Shown: in pieces, positions 38,001 to 48,972 of the stretch
Layout: each line of letters starts with the position of its first letter
Position numbering within the stretch: position 1 is the first letter of the stretch
Source: Sphagnum compactum
Taxonomy: Eukaryota; Bryophyta; Sphagnopsida; Sphagnales
Direction: 5' to 3'
Assembly: GCA_965153455.1 (NCBI GenBank)
Contig: OZ234497.1
Span: 8,804,001 to 8,868,000 of the forward strand
DNA: 64,000 nt
The notes under the pieces: model-generated
The model's database searches: none
Told to the model about the DNA's origin: nothing
Seen by the model: the letters and a program-made list of their open reading frames with translations, nothing else
Translations under genes and position numbers: made by a program

Positions 38001-41000
38001 ATGAAGAATACTATGGCACGCAGTAAATACATGGGTTGTGTTTTGGCTGGGCTCTTGGACGTGTTGTTGCTTTTCGCCGTGGCGCTGACTGACAGCTTGG
38101 GACTAGTAGACGCTGAGGGAAATTTTGGAAGGACGAGCGCGTACCGGCGGAAGCTGGCTGCGAGTGTAGACCTTCCTTACAACGATAGCTTGCTGCTTCC
38201 GCCACCAGGCGTGAATCCTCCCCAGCAGGTGCGTGCCCCAGACTATGCAAATAAGAATTAATCTCACACCTACTTTCACTAATTGCTCATGACTCATGAG
38301 CATTGGTTTAAATTTTTTATTTTTTTTCTTAATGCTAGAATTAGTACTGGGGATCCTCTCCACTGGAGCTGCTTGAGGAATTTGAAAAACAAAAACCCTG
38401 GTCATGAGATAAGAAGAATTTCACTGATTTCCAATCTAATCCTGCTGCTATTTTGTTTAAGGAATTGGGGTCCATAGTAATATTCCATAACATGCTGCTG
38501 AAGAGTGTTGAAGGGAGGAAGAGACAGAGACAGCGAGAGACAGAGGAATCTGAGAGAAGAAGCCTTGACATAATTTAGCACCAGCAGCAGCGCCTCTAAA
38601 TTGAGCAGAATAGTCCAGTCCCCGCAGCCACAAGAGCAGCCAAAACCTTTTCCTATATTTTTAGCTGTTGTTGCTGGTTTGAACTTGCCAAAGGGTGGGT
38701 AAACCCATTGTTGAAGAACAAGTTCATATTTTATGAATTTCATGCAATATTTCCTATTTTACATTGTTGTTGGTTTTAACTTTGCCATAAGGAGTAGAGC
38801 CATTAGTACATGATGCTTCGAAACTTTTTGCCATTTCTTTGTCTTCAAAAGGAGCATAGCCCAGTTTCATGTAGACTATGGGCGAAGAGAAGTTCCAAAG
38901 TAATAAGTTTATAGCATGTAATGCAGTATAATATTTCACAGCAGCTTGTGTGGGATCTTGTGAGGGGGTTTACAATTTTGTTTGGTGGATTTGGGGATTG
39001 ATTTGTTCTTCCAACAGGTGCACCTCACTCAAGGGGATTATTTGGGAAAGGCTGTGATTGTAACATGGATCACAGACCAAAATGCTGCTCCAATTGTATA
39101 CTATGGCACCCATAATGGCAGTTATGTTTACAACCAGACAGGTTTCACCACCCAATACACGTTCTATAACTACACTTCAGGATTCATCCATATCGTGACA
39201 CTCTCTGACTTGGAGGTATGTGATCAACTCTTTGCATTAGTGGCACATATCATATTGATGTCAAATTACTATATATACATAACTTCAAAATGGACGAAAC
39301 CATTACTGTATGAAATTCAGCTTTAGCTGTGAAAATGATCAACTGTTGTTTTTTCTCTCCCTTTCCTATCTGCAACAGTACAACACCACGTATTACTACA
39401 AGCTTGGGAATGTGACTGTACGAGAATTCTACTTCTCTACTCCACCAGCACCTGGACTAGACGTTCCCTATATTTTTGGTCTCATTGGTAAGCTTTCAAG
39501 GCTTCTTTCTTAATCTGCTGGTTGTAAAGCTTTGCTTTTTACCCTGAGAGCTAGACAATTTTGTGATTATTGGGTTGTTCTTTTTTGCATCGGAGAAGGG
39601 TCTATCTTTAAACCCTTCCAGAATTTTCATTTTCTTGGTCTTATCCCACCCTCAGGACAAGGGCACTGCACATCATGATGGAAGAGTCTTATGATAGACC
39701 CTTTTCCTGCTTAAAATCCTGTCATATTTTGTTGACAGTCTGTGTGAGACCTTACAAAAACATGTAAGGTCCTAGACAGCCTAACAGGCATTATTTGCTG
39801 TCCTCCATATACACTCAGCAAAATATGACAGGATTTCAAGTATAGGAGAAGGATGTCTATAACTTGAGAACCTTCCAGGATTTGAGGTACCTGTCCCTGA
39901 GGTAACTATGCAGAGCAGAAGGTATTAGAAATCTTGGAAGGTCCTTAAGAGAGATCCTTTTCCAACTTTAACAAACCTGTCAGATCATGATGATCACACA
40001 TCACATCCCGGGCTGGGACATTACAAAATACATTAAGGTCTGGGGTGGCAGATTATGTCATTTTCTTGATCACATTATCAACATAATCTTTTGATAAGGA
40101 TCATACACTCATAATAGTGACCAAAATCTCTGTTGAACATGAAATTTTTGAAACTTTTTTGAATCTGCGACCCTAGACCTCAATGTCATGGAATGGTGTC
40201 CCCCTACCCATTATGTTGGGTGCAACACCAAGCTCACCCTAATGGGCTAGCCTGGCACCTTACACAACATAATGGGCAGGGGCTTGACTATTCCATAGTA
40301 CATTAAGGTCTTGTATTGTCAGGGAGTGGGAGCTTTACACTGTATAATGTAGTCTTGATATACACTAAGCAAAATCTGACACGGTTTTTTATGGGTCTCT
40401 GTTTATGACAGGGGATTTAGGTCAGACCTATGACTCTGCAACAACCTTGGCACATTATTTGGAAAGTCCAGGCCAAACTCTATTGAATGTGGGCGATCTC
40501 TCCTATGCGGATGACTACCCATTGGACTATCAAGTGCGATGGGACACTTGGTCACGCTTTGTTGAACGCAGTGCTGCTTACCAGCCCTGGATCTGGACAG
40601 CAGGCAATCACGAACTTGAATTTTTACCTGAAGTGGTGAGTGTGGAATATAGTTGAACAAATATTTGGAATTGATGAAAAGAATATTTGTTGTTTGCTTG
40701 GTTTTTTTGTTACTGAGAAACAGAGAGTGTGGCTACTACTGCTGCTGCAAGAAATTTGCTGAAGAAGAAGAAGAAGAAGAATTGGTTGTGGTTATGTTAT
40801 GGGGGAGCCTTGCAGGGTGAGACAACGCTCTTCAAGTCATTCACACATCGATTTCCAACTCCTTACACTGCATCAAACAGCACCGATCCAGTGTATTACT
40901 CCATCAAGCGTGGACCTGCTCACATCATTGTCCTTTCTTCCTATTCTGCATATGGTGAGCAGAATTTAATAGACCCAAGTCCAAATTCATAAGAGGTACT

Positions 41001-43612
41001 TGGTGATCAATAGTTTACCATTATACCCTTTTAGGTTCAGCAGTAAAAATTATCAACACTAGCATGTTGGAAACTCTCAAAAGATCCCACACTTATTTCC
41101 AAGTAGTCAACAACATGATTATCAATAATGCGGTTGCGGTTACTTGTGGGTGGTGGTTTTTTGTCATGTGCCATCATCTCCTACAACAACAGGGAAGTAT
41201 GACCCACAACAAGTGTTCCTGCAAAATGAGTTGGCCTCAGTGAATCGTACCCTCACACCATGGCTCATTGTGCTATTTCACTCCCCATGGTACAACTCCA
41301 ATACATATCATTACCTGGAGGGTGAAACCATGCGTGTTGAGTTTGAGGCATTCCTTAATGAAGCTCAGGTTGATGTTGTCTTTTCTGGCCATGTGCATGC
41401 ATACGAGCGCACTGTGAGTCTTGCCATTTCCCCTCTCTTTTTCATTGTGTTTTGAAGAGTGCTATACTAAATAGCAAGCTTGATTTTATTTTTCACACAA
41501 ATGGAGGAATCCATTGCAAGAAAAACCAGAAAACAACCACCCCAGGGGGATTCCCAACCCTGGAGAAGCAGACCCAAACAACTACCACTGCACATTACCA
41601 ACAGTGTCTGGTTGGTAGCAACACTTGATTTTTCTGCCATCTCTAGCTCACAAATATAGCTTGATGAGGTCAACAACTTTTGTTAAACAGCTTAAGAACC
41701 CTACCTTTCTAACTAGGGTGGTTCCTGATGAGACTTTGTGTGTGCTGCTGCCATTCTAATCTTCCATAGTCTATGGAGTTGTCCCACAAAACATCTTGCC
41801 ACTTGACCCCATTAAAGATGAAATCATCTCTCTCAATCCATGTGAACCAAAAAGCTATACCCCACAACAGGGACCACAAAAGACCGAATTTCCTCAGGCT
41901 GTTAGGCAATCTCTTGTTGAACAGGCACTGCTCTAAGCTCAGAGCCTTAAGCAAGCTGCCTACCACAGCTTGATTTTGAAAATCTCAGCTGGCTATCACA
42001 AGTGTTGGTCTGGTATCAACTTTTGAACATACGGGAGTAGTCCTGGTATTGGGTCTAACACTAATTTTCACTGGTATGAGGCAAATATAAACCTGGTATT
42101 ACTGCAGGTCCCTACAAGGCTGGTATTGTCTTAGATCATACCAGCCTTGTAGAGTCCTTGCTACCTGGCACAAGCCTATATACCAACACAACACTGGTTA
42201 TTAGCTATTTCCTTTTCTCATTGGGATGTAAGACAGCAAGTGCAAGAGCCCATCTAAAACTTTTGAAAGAACTTCCACAGGAGTCAGAGCTGTCAAATTG
42301 AAAGACTCCTCCCTAACTGTGTACTACAGTGGCACCCAGTTTAGGACCTCTTTTCATCCTCACTTGGCCATTTCACCCCTACTGTCCAATTTGGGACCCA
42401 AAGTTCAAAAGTAGGAAGGAGCTCTCAAAAGTTTTGATCCTGGTTTATTTTGCCTATGCCTACCTAGTTACCTTGTACCGAACTAAGGGGTCTATGTACC
42501 TAGGGTGCTACCTACTCACCTATCTAGGTTACATACTTACATACCCACCTAAGCTACTTGCCTACTTACCCACCTACCTAGTGTACCTACTTACTTACCT
42601 AAGTTACTTATCCAACTATCGAGGTTACCTGCCTACCCATCACCAAAGCTACCTACCTACATACCTACCCACCTTACATACCTACTCATCTACCTAGACT
42701 GTCTACATACTTATCCACCTACCTATCTTGACTAGTCTTCCCACAAGGTTACAAACACAGACTAGGGGTTAAAGTAAAACTAAAACTTGTTTGACCCCAA
42801 GTTGATGAAGTTGGGACAGTTTGGTCCCCAATCTTTTTTGCAGTTCAAAGGTGGCGCATCCCACCACCAGTTTTGGCCAAACTGGCCATGTAGGTTCCCA
42901 GTTTGCACCATTTTATGGAGATCTCAAATGCCTCCTGCCTTTTAGATGGTGGGGTGGGTTGTATGTGTGTTTGCAGCACTGTTATCCCATTTTCTTTGGA
43001 CGTGACCCATCTCAGGACTTTGAACCTGTGTAATTCTCTTACCATTAGGGTGGTGGTTGTTGTTGTTGCAGTATCCAGTCTCAAATATCCTCTACAACAT
43101 CACCAATGGATTGTGTACTCCCCGGTTGAACAACTCGGCACCTACCTACATTGTGATTGGTGATGGTGGCAATATTGAAGGAATTGCTGGAGTGTAAGCT
43201 TCTCTTCCATAACTCAGCACAAAGTGGGTTTCTCAATTTCTTGCACAAACAAGCGTCAGTATGTCACCCTGCAAAAGAAAATTGGATGAAATTAGCCTCC
43301 AAACTCACCGCAACAACCACCATTTGCACTAGTCCATGCACAACTGAATCTGATCTGGGCTGGGTGTAACTTAATTTATAGAGTGTAACATTAACTCTTG
43401 GAAATCTGCCTGCCTGCCTGCCTGCCTTTCACAGCTTTACAGAACCTCAACCCAACTACTCGGCATACCGTGAAGGCAGCTTTGGTCATGGACTATTTCA
43501 AATTTACAATCATACACATGCCAAATGGACATGGCACCGCAATCAAGATGGTGAGGCTGTAGCTGCTGATTCTGCCATTCTCTACAACAAGGTGTGGTAC
43601 AAAGGAGGGTAG
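38001..43612 (+). CDS. Purple acid phosphatase, secreted, 8 exons, apparently intact
   Basis: Exons: 38001-38228, 39018-39215, 39379-39487, 40412-40635, 40816-40954, 41193-41413, 43072-43193, 43435-43612. All introns are GT-AG. The spliced frame is 1419 nt, 472 residues and a TAG stop, a normal length for plant high-molecular-weight purple acid phosphatases. These are secreted binuclear metallohydrolases that release phosphate from organic esters. The N-terminus has a hydrophobic signal-like segment (residues about 10-32). Metal ligands are D180 (GDLGQ), D207 and Y210 (GDLSYADDY), N244 (GNHE), H329 (HSPW), and H366 and H368 (GHVHAYE). Spacing from Y210 onward equals kidney-bean PAP. C388 (NGLCTP) matches the Cys that links subunits in that enzyme. 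One of the paired substrate His is Tyr (Y338-H339). Numerous N-x-S/T sites suit a glycoprotein. An in-frame ATG at 37974 precedes the acceptor at 37989, so 38001 is the better start. Confidence 0.93.
39488..40411. repeat. Intron 3 of the phosphatase gene, with two foldback elements
   Basis: The 924-bp intron carries an exact 18-bp inverted repeat (39714-39731 with 39819-39836, core 'caaaatatgacaggattt') enclosing a smaller foldback 'accttac...gtaaggt'. A partial third copy of the arm is near 40359. A second imperfect palindrome has arms 40188-40217 and 40266-40295 around 'cccctacccattatgtt'. Both look like miniature foldback transposons. Confidence 0.75.
41414..43071. other. Intron 6 of the phosphatase gene (1658 bp), with transposon debris
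   Basis: The longest intron. It contains a minus-strand LINE tail (41690-41990), a perfect 15-bp hairpin (42112-42126 with 42138-42152, loop 11), and a CCTA/CTTAC-rich simple-sequence zone (42455-42730). The flanking splice sites, 'actgtgagtc' at the donor and 'ttgttgttgcag' at the acceptor, are intact, so splicing should tolerate the insertions. Confidence 0.8.
41690..41990 (-). pseudogene. LINE open reading frame 2 tail fragment inside intron 6
   Basis: Minus-strand frame reads [30 protein letters not shown] and later [15 protein letters not shown]. The W-x-x-W-I-E-R-(N/D)-D pattern is typical of the region after the reverse transcriptase and zinc-binding domain of plant LINEs. Only this short part is present, so it is a dead fragment. 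Confidence 0.65.
43407..43428. repeat. TGCC microsatellite in intron 7
   Basis: Five consecutive 'tgcc' units directly upstream of the exon 8 acceptor. They contribute to its pyrimidine-rich tract. Confidence 0.85.
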
Positions 43613-45082
43613 GTGTAAATAACCCCCATTGTCACTTGTGGCCTGAGAAATGTAAGATTCCAGAGCTACAACTCTTGTGTACCTTATGAAAGTTCTATCT
43701 AGGGTGACTGTAATTTGCGCATATGAAGTTCTTCTATCTTTGAAAATCATGGGGTTTAATTTTGAACTCAATGATTTCAAGGCCAGTTGTTTCCTTGAAG
43801 CACTTGAGAGAAGCTTTGAATGAATCATCCTTCTCTTTTGTTATGGTTTGTGGGTAATTTTCTGAATGTTCTTGAAGTTCAAGAGTATGTATTAATAAGT
43901 GATGTCCACAAGAACTCTTCCCAGTTTCTGGTTCCAACCAGTGATTTTGTAATGTTACTGACATGGCAATCATCCATAAGATAAATAAGCAAATATGGCT
44001 TCAAGCAAAAAATGAGGGTTTAAAAAAAACAAAAGCATCCTTCTATATCACTAGTGTGGCCTGTCCTGCTGGCCAAGTGTGAACAGGACCCTAAGGATAG
44101 AGCCCAATTGTGAAAAAACTATGTTATATTTTAAATTAAAAATTAATTTCCAGTCATGGAAGTTACCCAAAATTTAATATCTCCCCCCCACCCTTAGGTC
44201 TAAAGATTACAAAATCACCTCCAAGAAATCCCGATCATTGATGGCTTTTTTACCAAGAGCTCGCCTGAATTTTTCTAAAAACATTTGAATTGATTTAGTC
44301 GAATTTTCTTTGACAAAATTGTTCAATACTCTTGCACCATAGGAATGAACTTTACAAAAGCACCTTGGTGTGCCCCTACTCATTCATAGCTTTCCAATCA
44401 TACCAAGAGCATGGAGTGGGGGGAGGGGGTGGGGGACTTTGGTTTGGGAAATCTTAATGTGGCAAACAAAAGAAACAAACTACCTTCCTTAATAAATAAA
44501 TAAATAAATAAATTTGCTAACCTTATGTAAAACATTCCACATTTTGTGGTAGTGCAAATGAAGGGCACCTTATAAAAAACGCATAATTCATTGTTGGGCA
44601 TTTCAGAAACAAAAATTCTTGTAGAGGTGAGCATTTTACTTTTTAAAATTTTTAACCATGACACCCAATGGGTACCATCTGATAATTACTAGGTATCTCC
44701 ATTAAAAAAAGAAAGAGTAAAAATGTGTTATATTTTAGGTTATGGACCATAAGAACCACCCTGATAACTGTAGGGGGTCTGTTCACTCAAAGAAGGGATG
44801 GTGGTGAAAAGAGGCCCAAAGACAGAGTGAAGACAGGATGACTTTAAGGAAAACTCCATTCATTTACTGGAGATTCATGCTCCAAGTTTGACTGAGAAAC
44901 TCATTTTCTCCATTCATTTACTGGAGAGATTCATGCTCCAAGTTTGACTGAGAAACACTCATAAGCATGCCAATCCATTGGAGTAGAAGAAACCAGTGTT
45001 CAGTAATGATGAGAAATAGGAACCAGTCCGCAAAGTAAGGAAGTTTTATTAAATCTGGGTATGGAATGTTGAAACTCAGCAT
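43613..45082. other. Downstream region of the phosphatase gene
   Basis: Should include the 3' UTR, though no single polyadenylation signal stands out (AATAAA-like words at about 43982 and in an AAAT microsatellite at 44487-44512). It also contains a direct tandem duplication of 54 bp (44855-44962). Confidence 0.5.
44855..44962. repeat. Tandem duplication of a 54-bp unit
   Basis: 'tccattcatttactggaga' and the following 'ttcatgctccaagtttgact' occur twice, starting at 44855 and 44909. The copies are nearly identical, differing by a 2-bp insertion, so the duplication looks recent. Confidence 0.85.
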
Positions 45083-45350
45083 TTAATGCACAAGGTCGAG
45101 GTAATTATAGTAGTTGTACATGTAGGAGCAGTGAAAATATAGGTAGCAGCAGTGGAGGCGCTCAGGACAAAGGAAAGAGGTGGCAAAAAAGGATGAAACT
45201 CAGTTTGGCACAAAAAGTGGTGCATTTCTGAGTTTCACCCCCTGGTGAAGGCTAATGTACTTCTTTGCAGGATTTTTTGGAATCTCACCCGGTTTTGGAC
45301 CAAACTCAGGGTTCTGGTGCTGTGTTTTCCTGACTTTACAGAAAACTCTA
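45083..45350 (+). repeat. Dispersed repeat, copy B (downstream of the phosphatase gene)
   Basis: Direct-orientation partner of copy A at 36422-36580. It retains an additional block of about 120 bp between 'gatgaaact' and 'gtgttttcct'. The copies lie about 8.6 kb apart on either side of the gene. The family is not identified. Confidence 0.8.
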
Positions 45351-46335
45351 ATGAATGGCCATATGAAGATGGGTGGTTTGTTGTGTTGGTTCAAAGAACT
45401 GTAGTGATGTTGTAAGTAGGTAGCAAAACTTCCCATTACGTTCAGTAAATTCTTATTACTTCAATTATTATGATTCAAAGTAGAGAATACTACCTTATTA
45501 CAAAGTCACTCAGATACCCACCAAATGACTAGCTAGTTAATTGTGCAGTCATTGAACCACAGATGATTCAAGGACAATTGAAACACTGCACAATTGGGTA
45601 TTTGGCTTTTTTATTCACAGTTACAAATATTATTTCATGATACAGTGCAAGTACAGAGTTCAGGCCCAGCATACACAGAACAAGAATATTCAAGGATAAC
45701 CAAGAGACAATCATATATGTACTTTTAGCTTTTTACTGTAATTTATGTGGTTTTTTGTGTTCCAATCAAAGATCAAACAAATTCAATTCATGGTGATCAA
45801 CTCATTGGCAACTAATAACACCTAAATGGAAAAAACTTATTTGTTTCTACCCAACTTCAACCTTAGAGTGCCCTGGTTTTTTTAGTGTAATTGGAGGGCA
45901 TGTTACCCAGTGTATTTTTTCCTCTGCTGTATTTTTTGGGGGCTGTTTGGAAAAACAGAATTCCCACTCTAGAGGGTGTTCGAGTGTTTCAAAGTGGAGG
46001 TACTCAGAAGTACCTACTCACCAGTTATCATGGGCTAACACGGGGTTATAGAGATTTCAGATCTGACCAACATATAAGCAACCATGAAAACCCAACCCTA
46101 AACAACAAAGAAAATAAAAATCACAAATAAGGAAAGGTTTAAACCAGTGTTGGATGGTTCTCACCTTCACAACAACCATCGGTTCCAGTGCGTGCCATGT
46201 TTAGAAGAACCAGTCCAATTCTTGAACAAATGTTTTTTGCAAATTTTAATACTTGCCTTGGTTTTCTGAGGTTTGAAATCAGACTGGCTTGAGAACTGGC
46301 CTTGCAAGTGATACTGGCAGAACACTAGTTCTAAC
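45351..46335. other. Intergenic, nothing recognised
   Basis: Ordinary AT-rich spacer between the dispersed repeat and the LINE. Short frames carry no motif. Confidence 0.55.
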
Positions 46336-46348
46336 CACATTGATTTTT
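46336..46348. repeat. LINE target-site duplication, left copy
   Basis: 'cacattgattttt' here matches 48204-48216 exactly (13 bases). It lies next to the element's A-rich tail. Confidence 0.75.
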
Positions 46349-48203
46349 ATTTTTATTCTTTTTCAATAAAAGATTGATGGCGAGAACCATCACAAGGGAG
46401 ACAAGAAAGGGAAGGCCAAAGAAAGGCCAAAAGATGCACAACCCGCAAGAACCAAATAAAAGAGAGAGAGAGAGATAGTCCCTCTCGTGGTAGGAAGCTA
46501 TCTCACCCACGGCCCCTTTGATGTCGCCTACATGCAAATTGTGTGATCTAACAGTAATTGGAGGTTTAGAACAAGTATCACCTGCCAACACAATCTTCCT
46601 CTTTGTAGTAGAGGCTAAAGCACACTAAAAAGCAATACTAACAAGTTGTTGAAAAAATTGAATGCAAAAAGACAAGGATAAATGACCTCCCAATCATCTA
46701 TCCTGGAAAAGACGGGCACACTCCCTGATGAAACGATCCATATCACGTTCGGGTCCATCGTGCACCTTCATGGCCATTATAATAAAATGATGCCCCTCAT
46801 GAAGCCCTTTATACCTGGATGTGTGGCTATCCGTTAACCTCCAAACAAACAACAAACTAAGTGAGTGCCAGATCCGTCCAACTCATGTCCACACTCACAC
46901 TTAAGAAGATTAAATGCCAAGGGTTGAATCAAACTAAGACGAAAACACAATGTTGAGGTGAAAGCAGAATATGCAATGTGAAATGATCAGATTAAGGCCT
47001 AGCAACTAAACATAGCCCTTCCCCCTTGCCCGAATAGGAACGAATGTGGGTTTTAGAAATTAAGGAAATGGAATCATCCTCTAGGATAGACCCAAGGGAT
47101 GTGTCATGGTGGATGTCCATCAAAGATGCCTCTAGACGTGGGGTGGCAGTAACTGCCAAACTCTCAAAAAAGGGTGCATCTCCTTAGTTGCAAAAAAAAG
47201 GCCATTTTGCGTTACACATAAGCATGAATGAAATAGGTGTGGCCCCCCTTCAACCTACAAAACATATTCATCCAAAATGAGTCTATAAAAAATACGAAAC
47301 TTAAAGCATAAATACAAAGCCACCAGAACCCAACTCCCTAAAAAAGCAGATGGGGTACAACCTTCCATAGAAAGAAGCCCTATATCACTAAAGGATATTG
47401 ATAGTCGAGCTTAACACCTTGCTAAGGGGCCCTGAAAAGACTCCCACGATCTTGGACCCATAGTGTCCCCACATATTTACATAACTGTCCTATCCAAACC
47501 TGCCAAAAGAGATAGGAAGGAAAAAGAAAAAGGTATTGTCCGTGTGAAATAAGAAGGTCGACAAATTACACATGAGGACAAAATGCCCAAAGTAACCTGG
47601 GCGTCTTCCAAGAAAGGAAGATCATCGATATGTGCCACATTTTAAAATAAAACCTCATCCAAAAAATGTGTGGCAAAGTCCTGAAAACCCATTGGCACAC
47701 CCAAAATGCGTAAGCCATTTATGACTAAAATGTAGCCCCGAGGAATCTCTATGCCTAGGGAGACCCTTGATGGACTCCAAAGCTTGCACGTTGATGTTTT
47801 GACCTTAAGCCCAACCAAGGCTAATTGGGTCGAAAGCTGATAAAAGGTGTGGGTAATTTCACTCATAAGCCCCATGACGTGGATATCGTTCGTTAGGGAT
47901 GGAAAGACACAGTTAGGGGCCCATGCAATGGTCTCTAGGAAAGCTCGATAATGGATCAAAACAAATAAAGGACTTCTTAAGGGGTCATTCTACCTCGTGC
48001 TTGAAGATGACTTAATAATGGTGACCCCCTCCACATGCAACCCATGCTGGTAGTAAAGAATAGAATGAGCACCATAAAACAATTCAGTAAAAGGGACAAT
48101 GCTCGCCAAAGGCCCCCTGGCATCACACAACTCTCTAAAAATAACACATCAAGAAATGTTATTAAAAGTGTTTTCAATGTCAACTTACATCACAACCCAT
48201 TCG
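46349..48203 (-). mobile_element. 5'-truncated LINE (non-LTR retrotransposon) insertion
   Basis: The insertion is on the minus strand. Its 3' end is an A-rich tail (plus-strand T-rich at 46349-46372), and its 5' end is truncated inside the reverse transcriptase. A 13-bp direct repeat flanks it. The left edge is set by the tail and the right edge by where protein homology starts. Length about 1.85 kb. Confidence 0.78.
46480..48190 (-). pseudogene. LINE reverse transcriptase and C-terminal region, dead
   Basis: On the minus strand the frame starts in the RT palm (FRELCDARGPL-like wording near 48150). It continues through PLFVLIHYRAFLETIAWAPN and VFPSLTNDIHVMG, where the catalytic Y/F-A-D-D box has become T-N-D. 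It then reads KVKTSTCKLWSPSRVSLGIE and LGVPMGFQDFATHFLDEVL (47640). Beyond this are a Cys/His-containing segment CECGHELDGSGTHLVCC (about 46880) and the tail MDRFIRECARLF (about 46720) and SHNLHVGDIKGAVGEIASYH (to 46490). Several frame changes and stops, including TGA where CGA (Arg) fits, show loss of function. Confidence 0.72.
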
Positions 48204-48216
48204 CACATTGATTTTT
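48204..48216. repeat. LINE target-site duplication, right copy
   Basis: Exact copy of 46336-46348, next to the truncated 5' end of the LINE. Confidence 0.75.
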
Positions 48217-48353
48217 TGTGGGAACCATGATTTCCAATTCTTGGACTAATTCTTTAAAAAAAAAAAAATCAAATTTAGGAAGTTGAATGGTTTTCAAAAA
48301 ATCGAAAAAAAGAATTTCAAGTAGACCAGTTGTCACTTCAACTAAATTTGAAC

Positions 48354-48964
48354 CAGTGTTATGCATGTAAATTTTTAAAAATTTACATTGTGTGTAAGTG
48401 TAAACTAATTTGACAAAAAATTTTACACATTGTGTAAGTGTATGTGTATAAAATTTGTTCAAAAAAATGTAAATGCAAATATAAGTGTATAAGAAGTGAT
48501 GTATAAATGTAAGTGTGAATAATATTTATATTAAGTCATGTATAACAATGTAATGTACATTTACACAGATAATTTTACACTTTTTTTTACACCTACATTT
48601 CTTTTGGCATTGTTTCACATTGTTATTTTTTTCATTTTTTTAAATTTAGAATTTTTAAATTATTTTATATTTAGACTTTAATTTACATTAATATTTATGT
48701 TTCTTTATGTTATCTAAGTGTAAAATAAAAATAAAAATAGAAAACGTGAGACTTGAACTAGCTATGGTGGGTGGCACATTACACATAACTTCAAAAAACT
48801 TGCAAAAAGTTAAATCCTAGAGTTATCCCTTTTTCCACTTACATGGCCAATTTTTTTAATACATAGTCATGTAAGTGCTTTCAACCTCATTTACACTTAG
48901 ACTTCCAATGTAAGTGTAAATAGATTTACAATTACACGATTTTACACTTACACACACAACACTA
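48354..48964. mobile_element. hAT-type MITE with 8-bp target duplication
   Basis: Left end CAGTGTTATGCATGTAAA. The right end read inverted is TAGTGTTGTGTGTGTAAG. The octamer ATTTGAAC occurs immediately outside both ends (48346-48353 and 48965-48972), the duplication size of hAT elements. The 611-bp interior has no coding capacity. It is densely populated with 'tgtaagtgta' and inverse 'tacacttaca' words, especially in the outer 150 bp at each end. This fits clustered transposase-binding subterminal repeats. Confidence 0.87.
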
Positions 48965-48972
48965 ATTTGAAC

